Counted from the stretch's first letter, positions 23,452 to 36,879 are shown. The stretch: 64,000 bases of DNA from Thysanoteuthis rhombus (GCA_963457665.1 OY735207.1:32161106-32225105), one strand, 5' to 3'. Numbers and translations are program-made. Notes: a model not told the origin generated them from the letters alone.

Positions 23452-23458
23452 AAAAAAA
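23390..23458 (+). repeat. (GATA)n/(GAAA)n compound microsatellite
   Basis: GATA units to 23418 change into GAAA units to 23458. Confidence 0.95.
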
Positions 23459-23490
23459 CTGATATGAATAGACTGAGATAAATACGAACT

Positions 23491-23492
<2 letters not shown>

Positions 23493-23537
<45 letters not shown>
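23493..23537 (+). repeat. (GATA)n microsatellite
   Basis: About eleven GATA units, 35 bp after the previous tetranucleotide array. Confidence 0.95.
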
Positions 23538-24152
23538 TTGTTACGCCAATGGAAAAGAATTACCCAAAATGGAGGGAATAGTTAAGTACTTTGGAGGATG
23601 CGTATTTGATTTAATGCATTTAAAATTAGGATCGATAGAAAAAGAAAAAGAATTTGGTATTACTTATTTTTTGATAGAATTAATTCTCTGTGGCATATAA
23701 AGCCGGACATATCAATGTTTGCGAAAGCTGTTGACAGTTATTTTGTCAGATGTAACAAGCCACATCATGAGGGGAAATTCTAGTATCCACATTTTGAAAA
23801 ATTACGTGAATGCGAATTATAAGATTCTAATAGAAATTCCTGGCCTTATTTTTTCGGTTATTGATTTTATTCATTAAATCATCCAATGGAATAAAATTGT
23901 TAGTTAAATTGAGTCACAGTTGAATATTTGCCTACCCGAGCAATTTTGAACATTTTAAAGACAATCTCCACCTGAAATAATTGGTTTGGCCGGTCTTAAC
24001 TTGTTTGCTTCTGAATATAATTATTGACATTGCAAACCATGTGCCAGATTTTTCTCGAGAATAGTTTTATTTTCATACAATTCAACAAATATGTACAACT
24101 GAACATCAATTAAATGTAATTTATACATATATGTATGTTAAAAAAATGAAAA

Positions 24153-24232
24153 CACTATCGTGAGACGAGTTATCTCGTTCGTGACACTGGAAAGATGAAT
24201 CGCTTAGAAGAGATATCTTGCCCGTGATAGCG
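24153..24232. mobile_element. Short inverted repeat, MITE-like
   Basis: CACTATCGTGAGACGAGTTA at the left and the complement of CGCTATCACGGGCAAGATAT at the right form arms of about 32 bp around a short centre. Confidence 0.5.
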
Positions 24233-26690
24233 AACATATTAGAATATCATCGAATATATAATATATTTGTTGTATATAACAAATCTATAAACTGGAAAAT
24301 TGCTTATAATGTTGCATTGTTTAGTAAATGCTGAATTATACTTTAACCTTATAACAGTTTGAAAGAAACATTATCCATTTCAATTTTCTAGAGATATATT
24401 AAGGAATATTTTTTGAAAAATAATGTTTTATTCATTAATAATACTCTATTCCTAGAAAATGTCGTTATCAAATAATGCTGAAAAATACCCTTCAAAATGA
24501 ACTATTCATGAATTCTTATGACATGTTTTATAAATTAAGTTTATTATTTGGCATATACGAAAGACCTTGAGTAACAATAAGACATTAAAGCTTTTACTCT
24601 TTAGAAAGGTTTACAATATTATTTCATTCCCTGGTGAATAACTTGTTAATAAAAACTTTTATACGATTGAAGGAACAAAATTCAGTTTCTCTTCTACATT
24701 GTTAAAAGTCTAAAACCAATGCAATTTAAAGCTTGATTTACAAGCTGTACATATAAATGATTTTAACATAATCAAGTCCCTTTTAACATCCATACAATAG
24801 AAGATATCATTGCTTTGACAGCAGCGGTGTTTTATGTAGTTGTGCAATTAGAGACAATCGAAGATGCCACGCACGCCTTCTTTGGTCTTTGACCAGTGCT
24901 GGATGTGAGAAACTTGGCCTTTGCTCTCTACTGGATGTGAGAAAAGTATTTATTAGCGATATCTGGAGGAAAAGAAGACAAACATTATACTTGAGCAATT
25001 ATTATTAAAGGGACAATTTTTGGTCGAATCCTGTTCCTCTGACAAATTCTCTATCTTATGGTGATTTTTAATTTCAGGTCTAAAAAATTTGATCAAGATA
25101 AATAAAATTTGACTTTTTGTTTTGAAAACTTGCCTTAACAGACGTCATCTCTCAGAAATATAAACATTCATTTTAGAAATAGCCAAGCATTATGAAAATT
25201 TTGAAAAATTAAAAGAATTATGTGTATTTAGTCTGACTCTAAAACTGAAGTTGTTTTTATTTTCTACCATAATAATAAGAACAGCGACAAGAACAATCTT
25301 CACCAAAATTAGTGGTGTAGACCGATGTGTAAAATTCACACCTAATACCGTTATTTAAACTCACAGACAACTGATTGCTATCTGGCTGTCTTAAGGACTG
25401 AGCTCCATTAAGTTTTTTAGATTTTAACGAAAATTGATCGTACAGATACACAAGTGCTTGTACAAAATATGTAACAATTTTTATAATTTGTATTCATCAT
25501 GTATAAAATACAAAAGTTGCAGTAATCATCTTCAGTCGCAAAATGAGTTGGTGTGGAATTTGACCCTGTAGCAGCTAGTCTTGGTTCCACATAAACTCCT
25601 TTTTCTATACGCTTGATTGAATAGTGAATATAAATGACATAGATCAAACTGTGAAAAGTGAAAATTCTGAATCAGAATTTAGTTGATACGGTTGGGCAAT
25701 AGCAGGCTTCCCCTAATCCCTTTTAAACATGTGCTTACCACTTGAAATTTCGGATATGTTGTAGTTTTCCCGATGTGTACGTTTACCTTGCAATGGCACT
25801 GTGCGCGTGTGCCAATGTAATTCTTCGATACAGAAAGTCCGTTGTTTTCAGACTGGTCGCTGGAAACATGAGGTGACAGCACTGCAAAGGGAAACGCTGC
25901 ACCTACGGAGAGATGCAACTGGTTCCATATTTAAAAACAAGAGGCTGGTTATGAAAATAATCAATGTTGTAATGAAACATCAAGATCGTGCACTGCTTAT
26001 TCCTTTCAAAAGATGGGACGGTGTTTGTTATTTATTGCAGTGTGAGAGTGCTGCGTAGTTTTTACTTTTGCATAAGAACAAACGAGTGAAATCTGAGAGC
26101 AGTTTCGAACCTCCGTGAAGGTTGACAGCCGAAATCGAATTGACTATGATCTTACAAACGTTTGGTGGTGTTAGCAGAATTCCCTTTTTAGGTAAAAGAA
26201 AATTTTCAATGCACACGGGGAGTGCTGAAAAGTTCTCGGCTTGACCTGCTTCCTGTTATTTTGTCACTGTAGCTGGAAAGAGTGTTCGTCTGTATTGTAT
26301 AATTCAATTCATAAGATATTTGCTGTTTTAAAATTTTGTTTCTGGGTCATTTCTCTCTTGGTCGAACCGATAACGTTTCAGCAATAAGAGCAAATAAAAA
26401 AGGGTGACCTGAGGAGCAGCGGGCTATTTGATATGGAATGCCTTTATCAGATAAGGAGACAAAATGTCCACAATCTATCCCAAAGAGTATTTTGGCTCTA
26501 TTGTCTCTGTTTCATAGAAGTGCTCACACAGAGGCGATGATTCTGCCTCCTATGAATGTGATTGTAATGGCCATTAAAGATCTAAATCCTACATAAGCCC
26601 ATTTGTTCTACTGGGACCAGCGGTTTGTCAAATCAAAATACCAGCAAAGCATCTGGAAACTTATGATAATGAGAAAATTTTGGTTATGAA
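24233..26690. other. Unassigned sequence
   Basis: AT-rich with many short ORFs on both strands (24807-24998, 25257-26216), none with a recognisable domain. No repeat family was matched. Confidence 0.3.
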
Positions 26691-26699
26691 GGGTGATTG

Positions 26700-28385
26700 C
26701 CACATTGAAATGAATTTTGAGTTCCTCGACGGTCATTTTGTTATCCATAAATCATCAAATATATTCAGTTCAATTGACATAGATTAGGCCTACGAGCAGA
26801 TAAATTAAGTTATCAAAAGGAGTCATAGGTCTCTTTGACAGTACACAAACATTTCAGAGATGGTGGGTCCAGAAGGGGTAAGCATGTTGGAAAAATACAA
26901 GACTTTGTTAAGTGATGATGCCCCCTAATCGAAGCAAAGCACCATGGAATGGCCCTTGAGAGGATTTCAGAAAGATGTAAAAGCTGGACTGATCACTTTC
27001 CAAGATGTGACGAACCCCTTTACAATGACAGAAAAGAGCTGTTCACTCTGGACACCCAGGCAGCCATGACAAGATCCAACAGTTCAGGAACTCTATACAA
27101 TTCAAGAAACAGGAACCAAGCGGTACTAAGCATTCACTGATGATCAACATGAACATTGAATGGAACATTTGTACATATTTCGTCAGATCCAAGAAGGAGA
27201 CTTTGAAGATTGAAAATCAGCCTTGCCCACCATCTCAGGCATGAGTCAATTGAGGAAAGGAAAAAATTGGACCTTGTGGAAATCATTGAAAGTGTTTTTG
27301 AGCCAGTATAGACTGCTCCAGAGGTTCAGATCAAGCTGTACGAATGTGCTGCATTTAGTCAACATGTCACTTGAAGGCCAAAAAACCTCCAATGATTAAG
27401 CTGACAATATTTTCCACCCGTACCTAGTAACCCATCTTGAATCAGATGACCGAATAGATGTGGTATAGGATTGTTACTTTGAGAACAGTTTGAAACATAG
27501 TGTGTGCAAGCATCGTGATCAAGGAGTGGGATCTGGAAAGTTTTTGTAGCCTTGATGCAAACTAGGAAGGGCTTTGCAGGTCCCTGACCTTTAAGAATTC
27601 AGGGTATGAACACTAGAGAGAAAAAAATCATTAGCACCTTCGACACTGGAATTTTCCTTTAACGGAGAGACACGTGATGGGCTGTGATCAAACTGAATTT
27701 TCCACGCAGAGCATTGTGAAAAGGAATGATACAAGAAGGCCCTTGAAAGAATAATTGACACCAGTGTAGTTATCCTTGTGAATTTCTTTGAAAGATTAAA
27801 TTTGGAGTAGTTATGATAGCTTTCTGGAGTTAAATACAGATATATCTCTGTCAATATCTTAATTTGGTAGTCTAAAAAGCAAAGGTTCACTGATATTCCA
27901 TATACTATCGGAGTGTGATTTTAAGTCATTCTTCCGAGGAAAAAGGGGGAAAAAATTAGCATGTCAGAGCCTGGGAGGTATATGTCCCAGTTACAGTTGC
28001 ATTCCTAGCACTCTCTGAAATGTCAAATGATGTAAGTGAGGGTGCGCTACATTAGACTAAAAGACTTTTTGCTATGTACAGTAAAACATGTTCCTTGAAT
28101 AGACTGAATAGAGCAAGAAAAATCTACTTGGCCATGGATGGCATGTAATGGGAAATATTCCATCACCACTTGAACCACATAACAATCCTGCTGTGTATCA
28201 GCCTGGAAACGTATGGTGGTGTTCTTCCTGTCCCATCCAACTGGGGATGGGTATTCATTGCTTCAACATGGCGACCACACTGGATCAACCTCTCTGAAGC
28301 ATCAAATTCTTGCCATGAACTAATTCGAAGTGGCTGCAATGTCACATGCAGAGGCTGTTGTAAATGCTCACTTATAATGCACTGA
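26700..28385 (+). pseudogene. Broken copy of a repetitive transposon-associated protein family
   Basis: Conceptual translation across frames gives ordered pieces of a protein family I recall from cephalopod, cnidarian and fish gene predictions. FLDGHFVIH is near 26720, a GLFDSTQTFQRW-like block near 26830, and ELFTLDT near 27040. LYIFRQIQEGDFED is near 27170, DRIDVV.DCYFENSLK near 27450, and a C-terminal block with NWGW, RPHW, LSEASNSCHEL and a Cys-rich CGC...CRGCCKC end at 28230-28370. Stops and frameshifts separate the blocks, so it cannot encode a protein. The family is multicopy and probably carried by a mobile element; its biochemical role is not known to me. The match is from memory and should be tested by a translated search. 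Confidence 0.7.
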
Positions 28386-28399
28386 GCGTTGACTTTGAC

Positions 28400-29268
<869 letters not shown>

Positions 29269-29464
29269 ACACACGCATGTATATAGGCCAGTTTTACAAC
29301 TGTTTACCCCCTCCTTTCTCTCTAGTTTTCCTGCCGCTCTTGTTCATACACGCACAAAAGTATACAATCTTGAGTGAAAAAAGTGATCAATACATAAAAC
29401 GTCCTGTAGTAAATTCCAATACAGAACTTCTTTAGGTAAATTGACATTTTCCTCTGTTTGAGAA

Positions 29465-29890
29465 TGTCAAAATAAAACTGATCTCGAATTGACATTTATG
29501 GATCACCAGAGATCAGTGACACCTATCCTATGTTTACCCTGAGGTCAAGTTACCCATGAAGACAATTAGCCACCCGTAGGTTTCAGCTGCCACCTTAGAT
29601 TTGAACATACCTAAATTGATATGAGCCGAAATTGACCTTCAGAGGTCAAAAGAGGTAAGCACCATCTATTCTGTGTTCGTTATGGGGTTAAGTTATCTTA
29701 GTTACACATTGACATTCATTACAGTTCAACTGTCTCTATAAGATTTGCAAACGCCTCCCAAATTTGACCTGGCCCTCAGTTGACTTTCAGAAGTCTCCAG
29801 AGGTCAGCATTACCAATCCTGTGTTCATCCTGGGATCAAGTTACTCTTTTAAACAAATCTTCAGCTCGTGTGGTGCAACCGTTTAAGTGT
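29465..29890 (+). repeat. GGTCA tandem array, three units
   Basis: Three diverged units of about 140 bp, each with an AGAGGTCA-type element, ACCTATCCTATGTT and GGATCAAGTTAC. They match the longer array at 50.9-52.7 kb. Half-site pairs occur at about 29503, 29646 and 29787. Confidence 0.8.
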
Positions 29891-29899
29891 CTATAAAAA

Positions 29900-30250
29900 C
29901 ATTATTAGAAACAAAAAAAAAACATTCGCCATCTTTATAGCATTAGACTGAGTAAGTCAGTTTTCGTTAATATTCAATAGATGAATACTTTTTCCGGACA
30001 GACCACTCAATCGCGCGAACATACTGACGCACATATATATGTGTTAAGAATCATACCTCGACTGCCATTCACGAGTGAATTCGTTTTATATTAAACCATT
30101 ATATGCAAAATGTAAATGTTAAATCAGTATGCAGATTCACTCAAAAGCCGTCTTCTGTAACTGTGCTATATTGGGGAACACTAACCAAGCTGAAACGAAC
30201 CGTGTTCGATCAGGTTAGCCCTGTACCAATATATTGAATGTCTCTGATGT

Positions 30251-30253
<3 letters not shown>
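29900..30253 (+). repeat. Conserved tail of the GGTCA array element
   Basis: It follows the array and ends CCTGTACCAATATA-TTGAATGT, as does the tail at 52.7-52.95 kb. On the minus strand it reads TA-CAGGG..., a possible transposon end. It then runs into (TA)n. Confidence 0.5.
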
Positions 30254-30327
<74 letters not shown>

Positions 30328-30328
30328 G
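30254..30328 (+). repeat. (TA)n microsatellite
   Basis: About 36 TA units with one CA interruption. Confidence 0.97.
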
Positions 30329-30339
30329 ATACCTAATAA

Positions 30340-30590
30340 ATTACTAATCCTGTTATCAGAATATGAGGTTAGGTAAAAGATGAAATTCCAAAAGTATGAG
30401 CTCAGATAAGAAACAAACAACTACCAAAAAAAAGTCTTATCAGAATATGCAAAAATAACATTATCAGAGTATGAGCTCAGGTGAAAAAAAAGTAAGAATG
30501 ATATCAGAATATGAAGTTGGGTGAAAAAATCATCTTTCAAAAGACGTTTTTAGAAAATGAGCTCAGGTGAAAATCCACATTCTCCAAAAA
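30340..30590 (+). repeat. Diverged minisatellite
   Basis: TATCAGAATATGAGCTCAGG-TGAAAAAA-type units recur near 30355, 30438, 30464, 30510 and 30555 with irregular spacing. Confidence 0.6.
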
Positions 30591-30912
30591 AGTGTTGTAA
30601 GAATAGAAAATTCCAAAAGAATGTGTGATCAGAACGAAAAGTTTCTCTGTTGATATCATAAAAATTCTGAATTTACGTAATACGATATGAACCCAGAGTC
30701 TAATTCCGCCTTGTAATAGTATGTTTAATTGAACCGTCCACCGTGACGGGTGAGAGTCACCCGGACTTGGTTTATTCTCTAAGTTGGAGCATCCCAAAGA
30801 TGCAGTGAGAAAAAACATCTACTAAAATACAGAAAAAATACTGACAGGATAAATATCATTATTCTAGGGATGTATAAAAAATATATGTTAACCTGTTCAA
30901 TGATTCTGTCTG

Positions 30913-30940
30913 CGTGTGTGTGTGTGTGTGTATGTGTGTG
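30913..30940 (+). repeat. (GT)n microsatellite
   Basis: Short GT tract with one ATG interruption. Confidence 0.9.
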
Positions 30941-31479
30941 AGTTCCCTTTTTTAATTCATTTTTCTTTCTGTCTGTAATCATACCAATTTCAGTGCGGAC
31001 TTTTACCTCATTTTTTAAGGAGCATTGACGCCAGAACAGCAATATACAGGTTCACATACACTTAGACAGGTGATAAACCTGTAAAGTTGGTGAGACATAT
31101 CTTTCTGCGTAGAATTCAAGAGAACGGCTATCTATTGTTATAGAGAAATAGTCGCTGGTTTTCGAGGAGATGCGCTTCCTTTCATAACATTTTCAATTTC
31201 TGTCTATAGTTTCGAGAAGGGCCATTAACATTCAAAGAGTTTTTCGGACGATTGGACTTCTTGTTGCTTCTGTTATAAACACTACGCTTCGGCCGATTCA
31301 CCGCTGCCTTCTTCAGGTGGAATATCCGAACGTGACAGGATTAAACAAACTTTCTAATGATGATAGTAAACACAATATTCCAATGGTAGCTTCGTTACAA
31401 CATGGGGCTCGGGTAATGTTGATTAGAGGAGGAGATCGTCATATATATACATGATGATAAATTGCGTTATTTTAAATTG
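30941..31479. other. Mostly unassigned sequence
   Basis: At 31284-31322 the minus strand carries CCTGAAGAAGGCAGC...CGGCCGAAGCG, the widespread LINE/SINE 3'-end core also seen in SINE family B. Otherwise nothing recognised. Confidence 0.4.
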
Positions 31480-31660
31480 AAATTATATTAGAAATTATCT
31501 CCCGTTATTTCACAGTGAATGTATCATTTGGCTTAGACAAGTAAATAGAATAAACAATTAAAGAAAGAAAGGACTGCTGCAGGAATCGAAGCTGCAACTG
31601 ATAAGGTAGCCGCTCCAACGTAGCGTTGCTCTTACCATTGAGGTAAATAGCTGCCGGTAG
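31480..31660 (-). repeat. SINE family A copy, head and body
   Basis: The body (CCCGTTATTTCACAGTGAATG) is followed by a reverse-oriented tRNA-like head. The B-box region appears as the complement of GCAGCTTCGATTCCTGC (31575-31591) and the A-box region as the complement of CTCAATGGTAAGAGC near 31630-31645. This is a typical tRNA-derived SINE 5' end in minus orientation. Confidence 0.75.
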
Positions 31661-31752
31661 TGAAAAGGTCAAAATAACTGTTTTAACCCCAACTTCTCCT
31701 GTTTGTTTATTCACGGTCCATATTTTCCTATTTGTTTCTTTCTACGCAACAA

Positions 31753-31886
31753 TTTTATTAAGAAAAGGATATATGATTAAACAGAATGATTACAAATCGT
31801 GTTATATCATATTTAAATAATATTTGAAATGATCTCCTATTATTACGCAGGGAATGTATCATTCGGCCTAAACAAATAAATGGAAT
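31753..31886 (-). repeat. SINE family A body copy
   Basis: TATTAAGAAAAGGATATATGAT through CATTCGGCCTAAACAAATAAA is the body of family A without its own head. It is joined through a 92-bp spacer (31661-31752), also seen at 1.66-1.75 kb, to the copy on its left, so the units look tandem. Confidence 0.7.
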
Positions 31887-32130
31887 AATGATAGTTTAGC
31901 TCAATGGTAAGAGCAATGCTACGTTGAAGTGGCTACCCTATCGGTCGCAGGCTTGATTTCTGCTGCAGTCCCATTTTTTTTTAATTGTGTGTTATATTTA
32001 CGTTGTCTTGGTCAAATGATACATCCACTACATGATAACAGGAGATCATTTCAGATAAGAGTTTCAATATAGCATAACGCAATTAATAATCATTCAGTCG
32101 GATCATATATTCATTTCCTGATAACATATA
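31887..32130 (+). repeat. SINE family A copy, full head and body
   Basis: The tRNA-like head (TAGTTTAGCTCAATGGTAAG, then GTCGCAGGCTTGATTTCTGC as B box) spans 31889-31975 and is followed by the body in plus orientation to CATTTCCTGATAA. It lies head-on against the minus-strand body to its left, forming a large imperfect palindrome centred near 31.93 kb. Confidence 0.75.
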
Positions 32131-32134
32131 TATA

Positions 32135-32760
32135 TGCGTGTGTGTTTATTGTGAGGATGTAAGATAATCCAATAGAATGGAAATAGTAAATTTTATTGTA
32201 GAGAATGGAAGATTGAGAAGATGTGTGTGACATCTTAACATTTATAATGATAAAACTTTTTTTTGCATATCATCTTATCACAAAACGTCATCAGAAGTTG
32301 CAGTATGTCAAAGCCTAACCCTTAAACCCACATTCAATTTCCCCAGCTTCTGTGGATTTTACAAGTATGGCCTTGTTTTCAAGATCGTCGCCGGTGATTG
32401 CAGGGTTATAGTTAAATTCTGCACAGAAGCATAGAATTTGATCTTTTCACAGATGCAATAAATTATCATTTATACAAGAGGTAATATAAACTTACAAGGT
32501 TTTAAAATTTAGTTGAAAGCGTAAATTGCTATTGCTGTTGCAGGAGGCTGACCTCGAAGGTCAGTATCTAATCATAACAGGTCTAAGTAGTAGTAGCTTA
32601 CAGCTGGGTCCCAAGGCCTCCGAAATACAAAATTTGATTGTTACCAAGCCAGTATCGTCTAGGGGCCTTGACACCCAGGTCAGCCATGATAGGCGCGGTA
32701 ATTGGTGCCTGAGAATCGATCTAGGGAAACTTCCACCCAAATATGAAAAAGCGTTGGTGT
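32135..32760. other. Unassigned sequence
   Basis: A 94-codon ORF (32526-32810) ends in the (TTTG)n tract and has no recognised domain. No repeat family matched. Confidence 0.3.
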
Positions 32761-32761
32761 T

Positions 32762-32807
32762 TTTTGTTTGTTTGTTTGTTTGTTTGTTTGTTTGTTTATT
32801 TGTTTTT
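32762..32807 (+). repeat. (TTTG)n microsatellite
   Basis: About ten TTTG units. Confidence 0.95.
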
Positions 32808-32819
32808 TAAATTTGATAT

Positions 32820-34315
32820 GCAAATCAACCAATAGCCAAATACAGGTCTGAGGGAGTGCGCAGGACGTTTTTATGCGATGGCAATGTCACATGGGACCGA
32901 TGATGATGCCCTCGAGCTGGGTGAATTTTTGATTCGGAAGTTCCTGGGCCCATCTTACCTGCTAAAGGCGAGTTCGTTCGCGTGTCAGTCTTCACCGTTA
33001 CACTAAGCTCCGGTCACGTGTCGCAGTAAGTAGCAGTTGGTTGTATTTTCATCTATTCTCTGGAACTTGCATTAGGAGATATATTGATAGTTAACCAACA
33101 ATTAGAATACAAAGAAACTTTGAGATGAAGAACAAAAATTACAAGAATTTGGTCAAAGAGCCCATATTAAAAAGTTTCTTATACAATCCGCTTTTCAACT
33201 AAATCGGTCACTATATTCTCTACGGAATTCTGTCATTTCAAACGATCTTTCCTTGTGAACCTTTTTTTAATAAACAACCAATTATTAAGACTTTCAGAAA
33301 AAAAGTGTCCGAATTATTCATTTCTCCTTGTCTTCACTTGTGATCTGTGTTCCTTTATCAGACGCTTCAAGCCAGAACCGGAGGTCATCTTTAGATATAA
33401 ACTCACCTAACGCAGGCTTAGGAGACTTCTGGTATGAAATGTATATAGCGTTATCTATGTATCATCCAGTTTTCAGAAGTTTGCTATACGCCATTTTTTT
33501 GCTTTTGCGAAAGAAGGCGAAAAGCGAATATAATGTTCAGTCTGATGATATCGTGAGACGTTCTACTTGCGAACCGTTATGGAGACATTGCGTACCCTTT
33601 TCTACTCATTCATAAACCTCAGAGTCCAGTTCCTCGAACCATCTCCGATGACCAAGTCTAACATGCCATCATTATTTTAGGAGTCTTGGACCACTTTAAA
33701 ATTCCTATATAAATGAATAGGTAATATTTAAAATGATTAACGCCATTTCGGTTGAGGAAACGTTTTTATAAAAACGATTTCCTTTCTGGAAACGAGTAAA
33801 TACACACACCCATACACTAAAACACGGACACAGATGCAGACACATACATATATATGTATATGTTATGAAATGTGTAAAGATTTTCTAATGGTTTATAACA
33901 AATTGAACATTCTGTTTTATTTTCAAAAAAAAATTTCGAATGAATGAAGGTTAGTTTGAAAATCTTTTTTGAGTGAAACAGAATTTACAATCTCGAATGA
34001 ACCATTAATCTTCACTCATTTTTAACCGCTCTACCGGTGGTATCGAACACATTTTGAACAAAGATCTACTTAATATACTAATACATATACACACGCTTAT
34101 TGTAATTTATTATTGTTCTCTTATGTATGTATATAACATTATGGCTCGTCGCCAGTCGCGCACTTCACACAAGAAGCCCTCTGAGATCACCTCCGGTACC
34201 AGATTTACAATGTCAGTTTTAGGGGGTACACTGCTAAGGACCACAAGCATTATTTGACGTGGACCCCAATTTCGAAACAACTGAGATAGCGACAGAGAGA
34301 GAGAGAGATGGAGAG
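32820..34315. other. Unassigned sequence
   Basis: A GC-elevated patch lies at about 32860-33020. The ORFs at 33328-33615 and 34054-34257 lack recognisable domains. Confidence 0.3.
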
Positions 34316-34319
34316 ATGC

Positions 34320-34330
34320 TTATATATATA

Positions 34331-34371
<41 letters not shown>
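34320..34371 (+). repeat. (TA)n microsatellite
   Basis: TA tract with one AAA interruption. A shorter TA tract follows at 34663-34684. Confidence 0.95.
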
Positions 34372-34374
<3 letters not shown>

Positions 34375-34689
34375 TCGTGGTACTGAATGCTAAATTACAG
34401 GAAACTCTCGTTTTATTAAAGAATTAAATTACTAAATGAACCAAACCAAGCATTTTCTTTATATCCTGTTGAAATATTGTTTAGAACTGACCAAGGGATT
34501 GAAAGTGTCAACTAACATTTTAATTCAAAAGAGTTCCAAAACTAGTTAGTTAAGTAACCTTAAACTAAACTGGTTCACATTTTGGAAAGATTGCAATCAT
34601 AGACAAGAAACAGTTTGTGCTTGTTCAAGTAATGAACACATGAGAACATTCAAACATCACAGTATATATATATATATATATATAAGATA

Positions 34690-35500
34690 GTTTTTGGTTT
34701 ATATATGCAGGGGGGTGTTAAAGTGATATGCAATATTTATTTTACTTACGGTCCACGCACACTGCCGTGTGCAGTTAAGCATTATTCCTGCACTAATGTT
34801 GTGAAATTTTAAGGATTCTCTGTTCGTACTTTTATATAAATCTTTGCTGTTGACGTGTAGCAGTAAATGCGTGAAAAATCCACAGTTTAAAAAAGATAAA
34901 TCAGGAAAAAAAATGAACTAATACTAATACGCAGCTGGTAGTTCACCCAAGGTCGACACAGAAATTTTCATTCCTATCCCACCCAGAGTAGCCAAGTGTA
35001 GTTTGTTATTTTTTGCTGAAACTATCTTTTAAAATTACTAAAATCAGCTAGATTTCCCATTTCCAGTTAAATCATAAAAGAAAATAATTATATACAATGA
35101 ATATAAAACAGATTTCTTTTATCATGCATCATATTATCAGATATAATCAGCTATCGTAGATTTTTATTGGATGAACAGAGGAAAAAGTCGTCCAGATTTT
35201 GTCGAAAAATAGCTAAACGAGCCGGTCTGCTTTTGGCCTATTCCTTCGGTATTGTTCTCATCTACGAGTGTCAGGCACTTGGGAAAAACGTTCATATCTA
35301 GTCGCGAAAACGACTAATTGAGCTGGTCTGCTTTTTTTTCCAGCTTTTCCCCCACTCCCTCATGAATGTTCCCACCAGGACTGTCAGACGGTAGTGGACC
35401 AGAGGGGGTGGAACGTGAGCGGCCCACCTCGGGTGAACCAATCAGAGAGGAGGTAACCAAGATCACTGCCTAAAAACTTTTCGTATAGTTCCTTGGTAAT
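34690..35500. other. Unassigned sequence with a short direct repeat
   Basis: A direct repeat of CGAGCCGGTCTGCTTTTG / TGAGCTGGTCTGCTTTTT occurs about 100 bp apart (35218 and 35318). A GC-rich patch follows at 35345-35450. No coding signal. Confidence 0.4.
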
Positions 35501-35504
35501 TCTT

Positions 35505-35940
35505 TTTTCTAATGAAACATATGTCTGTTCAGACAATACCTCTGAAAGTTCTCAATTAATTTTAATGAAACTCGGTGGGTGGACAATAGGACAAGAGAGA
35601 GATGGTGGAATTTCAGGATGAACACAGGGATTTCTTTCTGATTCATGCATTTATGTATGCACCCATAACTGCACACACAATATTTCCAGAAGTTCTAAAA
35701 GAATTTTTATATTTTTGTTAGGGGATGGAGAATATGCCACAAAATAAGAAATAAAATCTTTGGATCTATCTATGCACAATTACCCCCTACGTCGTTATCA
35801 TATGTCCATACCACATAGTATTGCTAAACGTCCACGATATCTCTAAAAGTTCTGACTTAATTTCAATGAAATTTAGTGGAAGGATGGGCAATGGGCTATG
35901 GAAGAAATACTTCAATTTCGGGGCGGATTTATCCACGATT
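35505..35940 (-). repeat. Dispersed repeat E copies, minus strand
   Basis: The complement of the CATTGAAATT...GAGAACTTTTGGAGATATC core occurs near 35540-35575 and 35838-35880. It is followed by the complement of the CCCACCCTTCC segment and, at about 35905, of AAATTTAATCATTTCTTCC-type sequence. Confidence 0.55.
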
Positions 35941-36179
35941 TCTTCTCTTTGTACAGGTGTATGTGGGCGATCTCTGAGTGCTTTTTATTTTTATTGTATA
36001 GTTTTTGAAGATACTTAATGAAAACATTCTCATTGTACTCAACCTTATGGTCTTCATATTATATGAGGTCAAAACTGAAGAAAAAAAACTAAGGATGAAA
36101 AGGATGTGTAAATGTAGGCTTATGTCTTCACATGAAACAACATCTGTACCATGCACAAATGAATCATCGTAGCCTGTAT

Positions 36180-36530
36180 CAATCTAAACTATTTGAAATT
36201 ACTTTTAAGATAGAGATCTAATTAAAATTATCTTTATAAAAGAGATCTTTTATCTCAAATTATCTTTAAAACAGAGGTCTTCTATCTGTAATTATCTTTC
36301 AGAAAACAACAGCACAAGATTTGGGCAGTGTTGACCGTAGAGACAAAAGAAATATTTTTGAAAAAGATGATACAGTCTTTTGATGGTGCTTTGTAATGTA
36401 CTGATTTTTAAGTTTGTTGACTTCAAAATGCGACCAGGAATGCCCGGACATACACACAAATGAACACTCAAAGACCAAGAATGTGTAGTTCACCTGGCTG
36501 GTCGGTCGGTGGATCAATTGTTAGGTTATG
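36180..36530 (+). repeat. Dispersed repeat G copy
   Basis: Tandem AATTATCTTTAAAA-type units of about 43 bp (36195-36310) are followed by CAAAATGCGACCAGGAATGC, CCGGACA and GGTCGGTGGATCAATTG. The same order is found at 62.6-62.96 kb. Confidence 0.6.
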
Positions 36531-36548
36531 GGGATTCGATATGGGAGA

Positions 36549-36551
<3 letters not shown>

Positions 36552-36631
<80 letters not shown>
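36552..36631 (+). repeat. (TA)n microsatellite
   Basis: About 40 uninterrupted TA units. Confidence 0.98.
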
Positions 36632-36633
<2 letters not shown>

Positions 36634-36879
36634 CAAATCAGGAATACAATATTATACAGAGCAATATCTGATGTGCGATGGGTTTATTTCTTGCAGTGCT
36701 TTATACATTCAACATTAAACAGAGTAGAGCTCAAAATATGATGAAATAATGGATTCGCTGTACACATTTATATTTCTGCCGTTTGCGAATGGTTCGATTC
36801 ATTTTCGATCCCTATTGGGGACTTTTTTTTGTTGTTGCTGTTGGGGGCTGTTTGGGGGATGAGGAACCTTCATTTTATT

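Noticed and set aside
31889-31975. tRNA-like heads as functional tRNA genes (also 42628-42700, 58443-58512, 11455-11538)
   Set aside because: A- and B-box-like blocks are present, but acceptor and T stems do not pair, and the same heads recur joined to SINE bodies.
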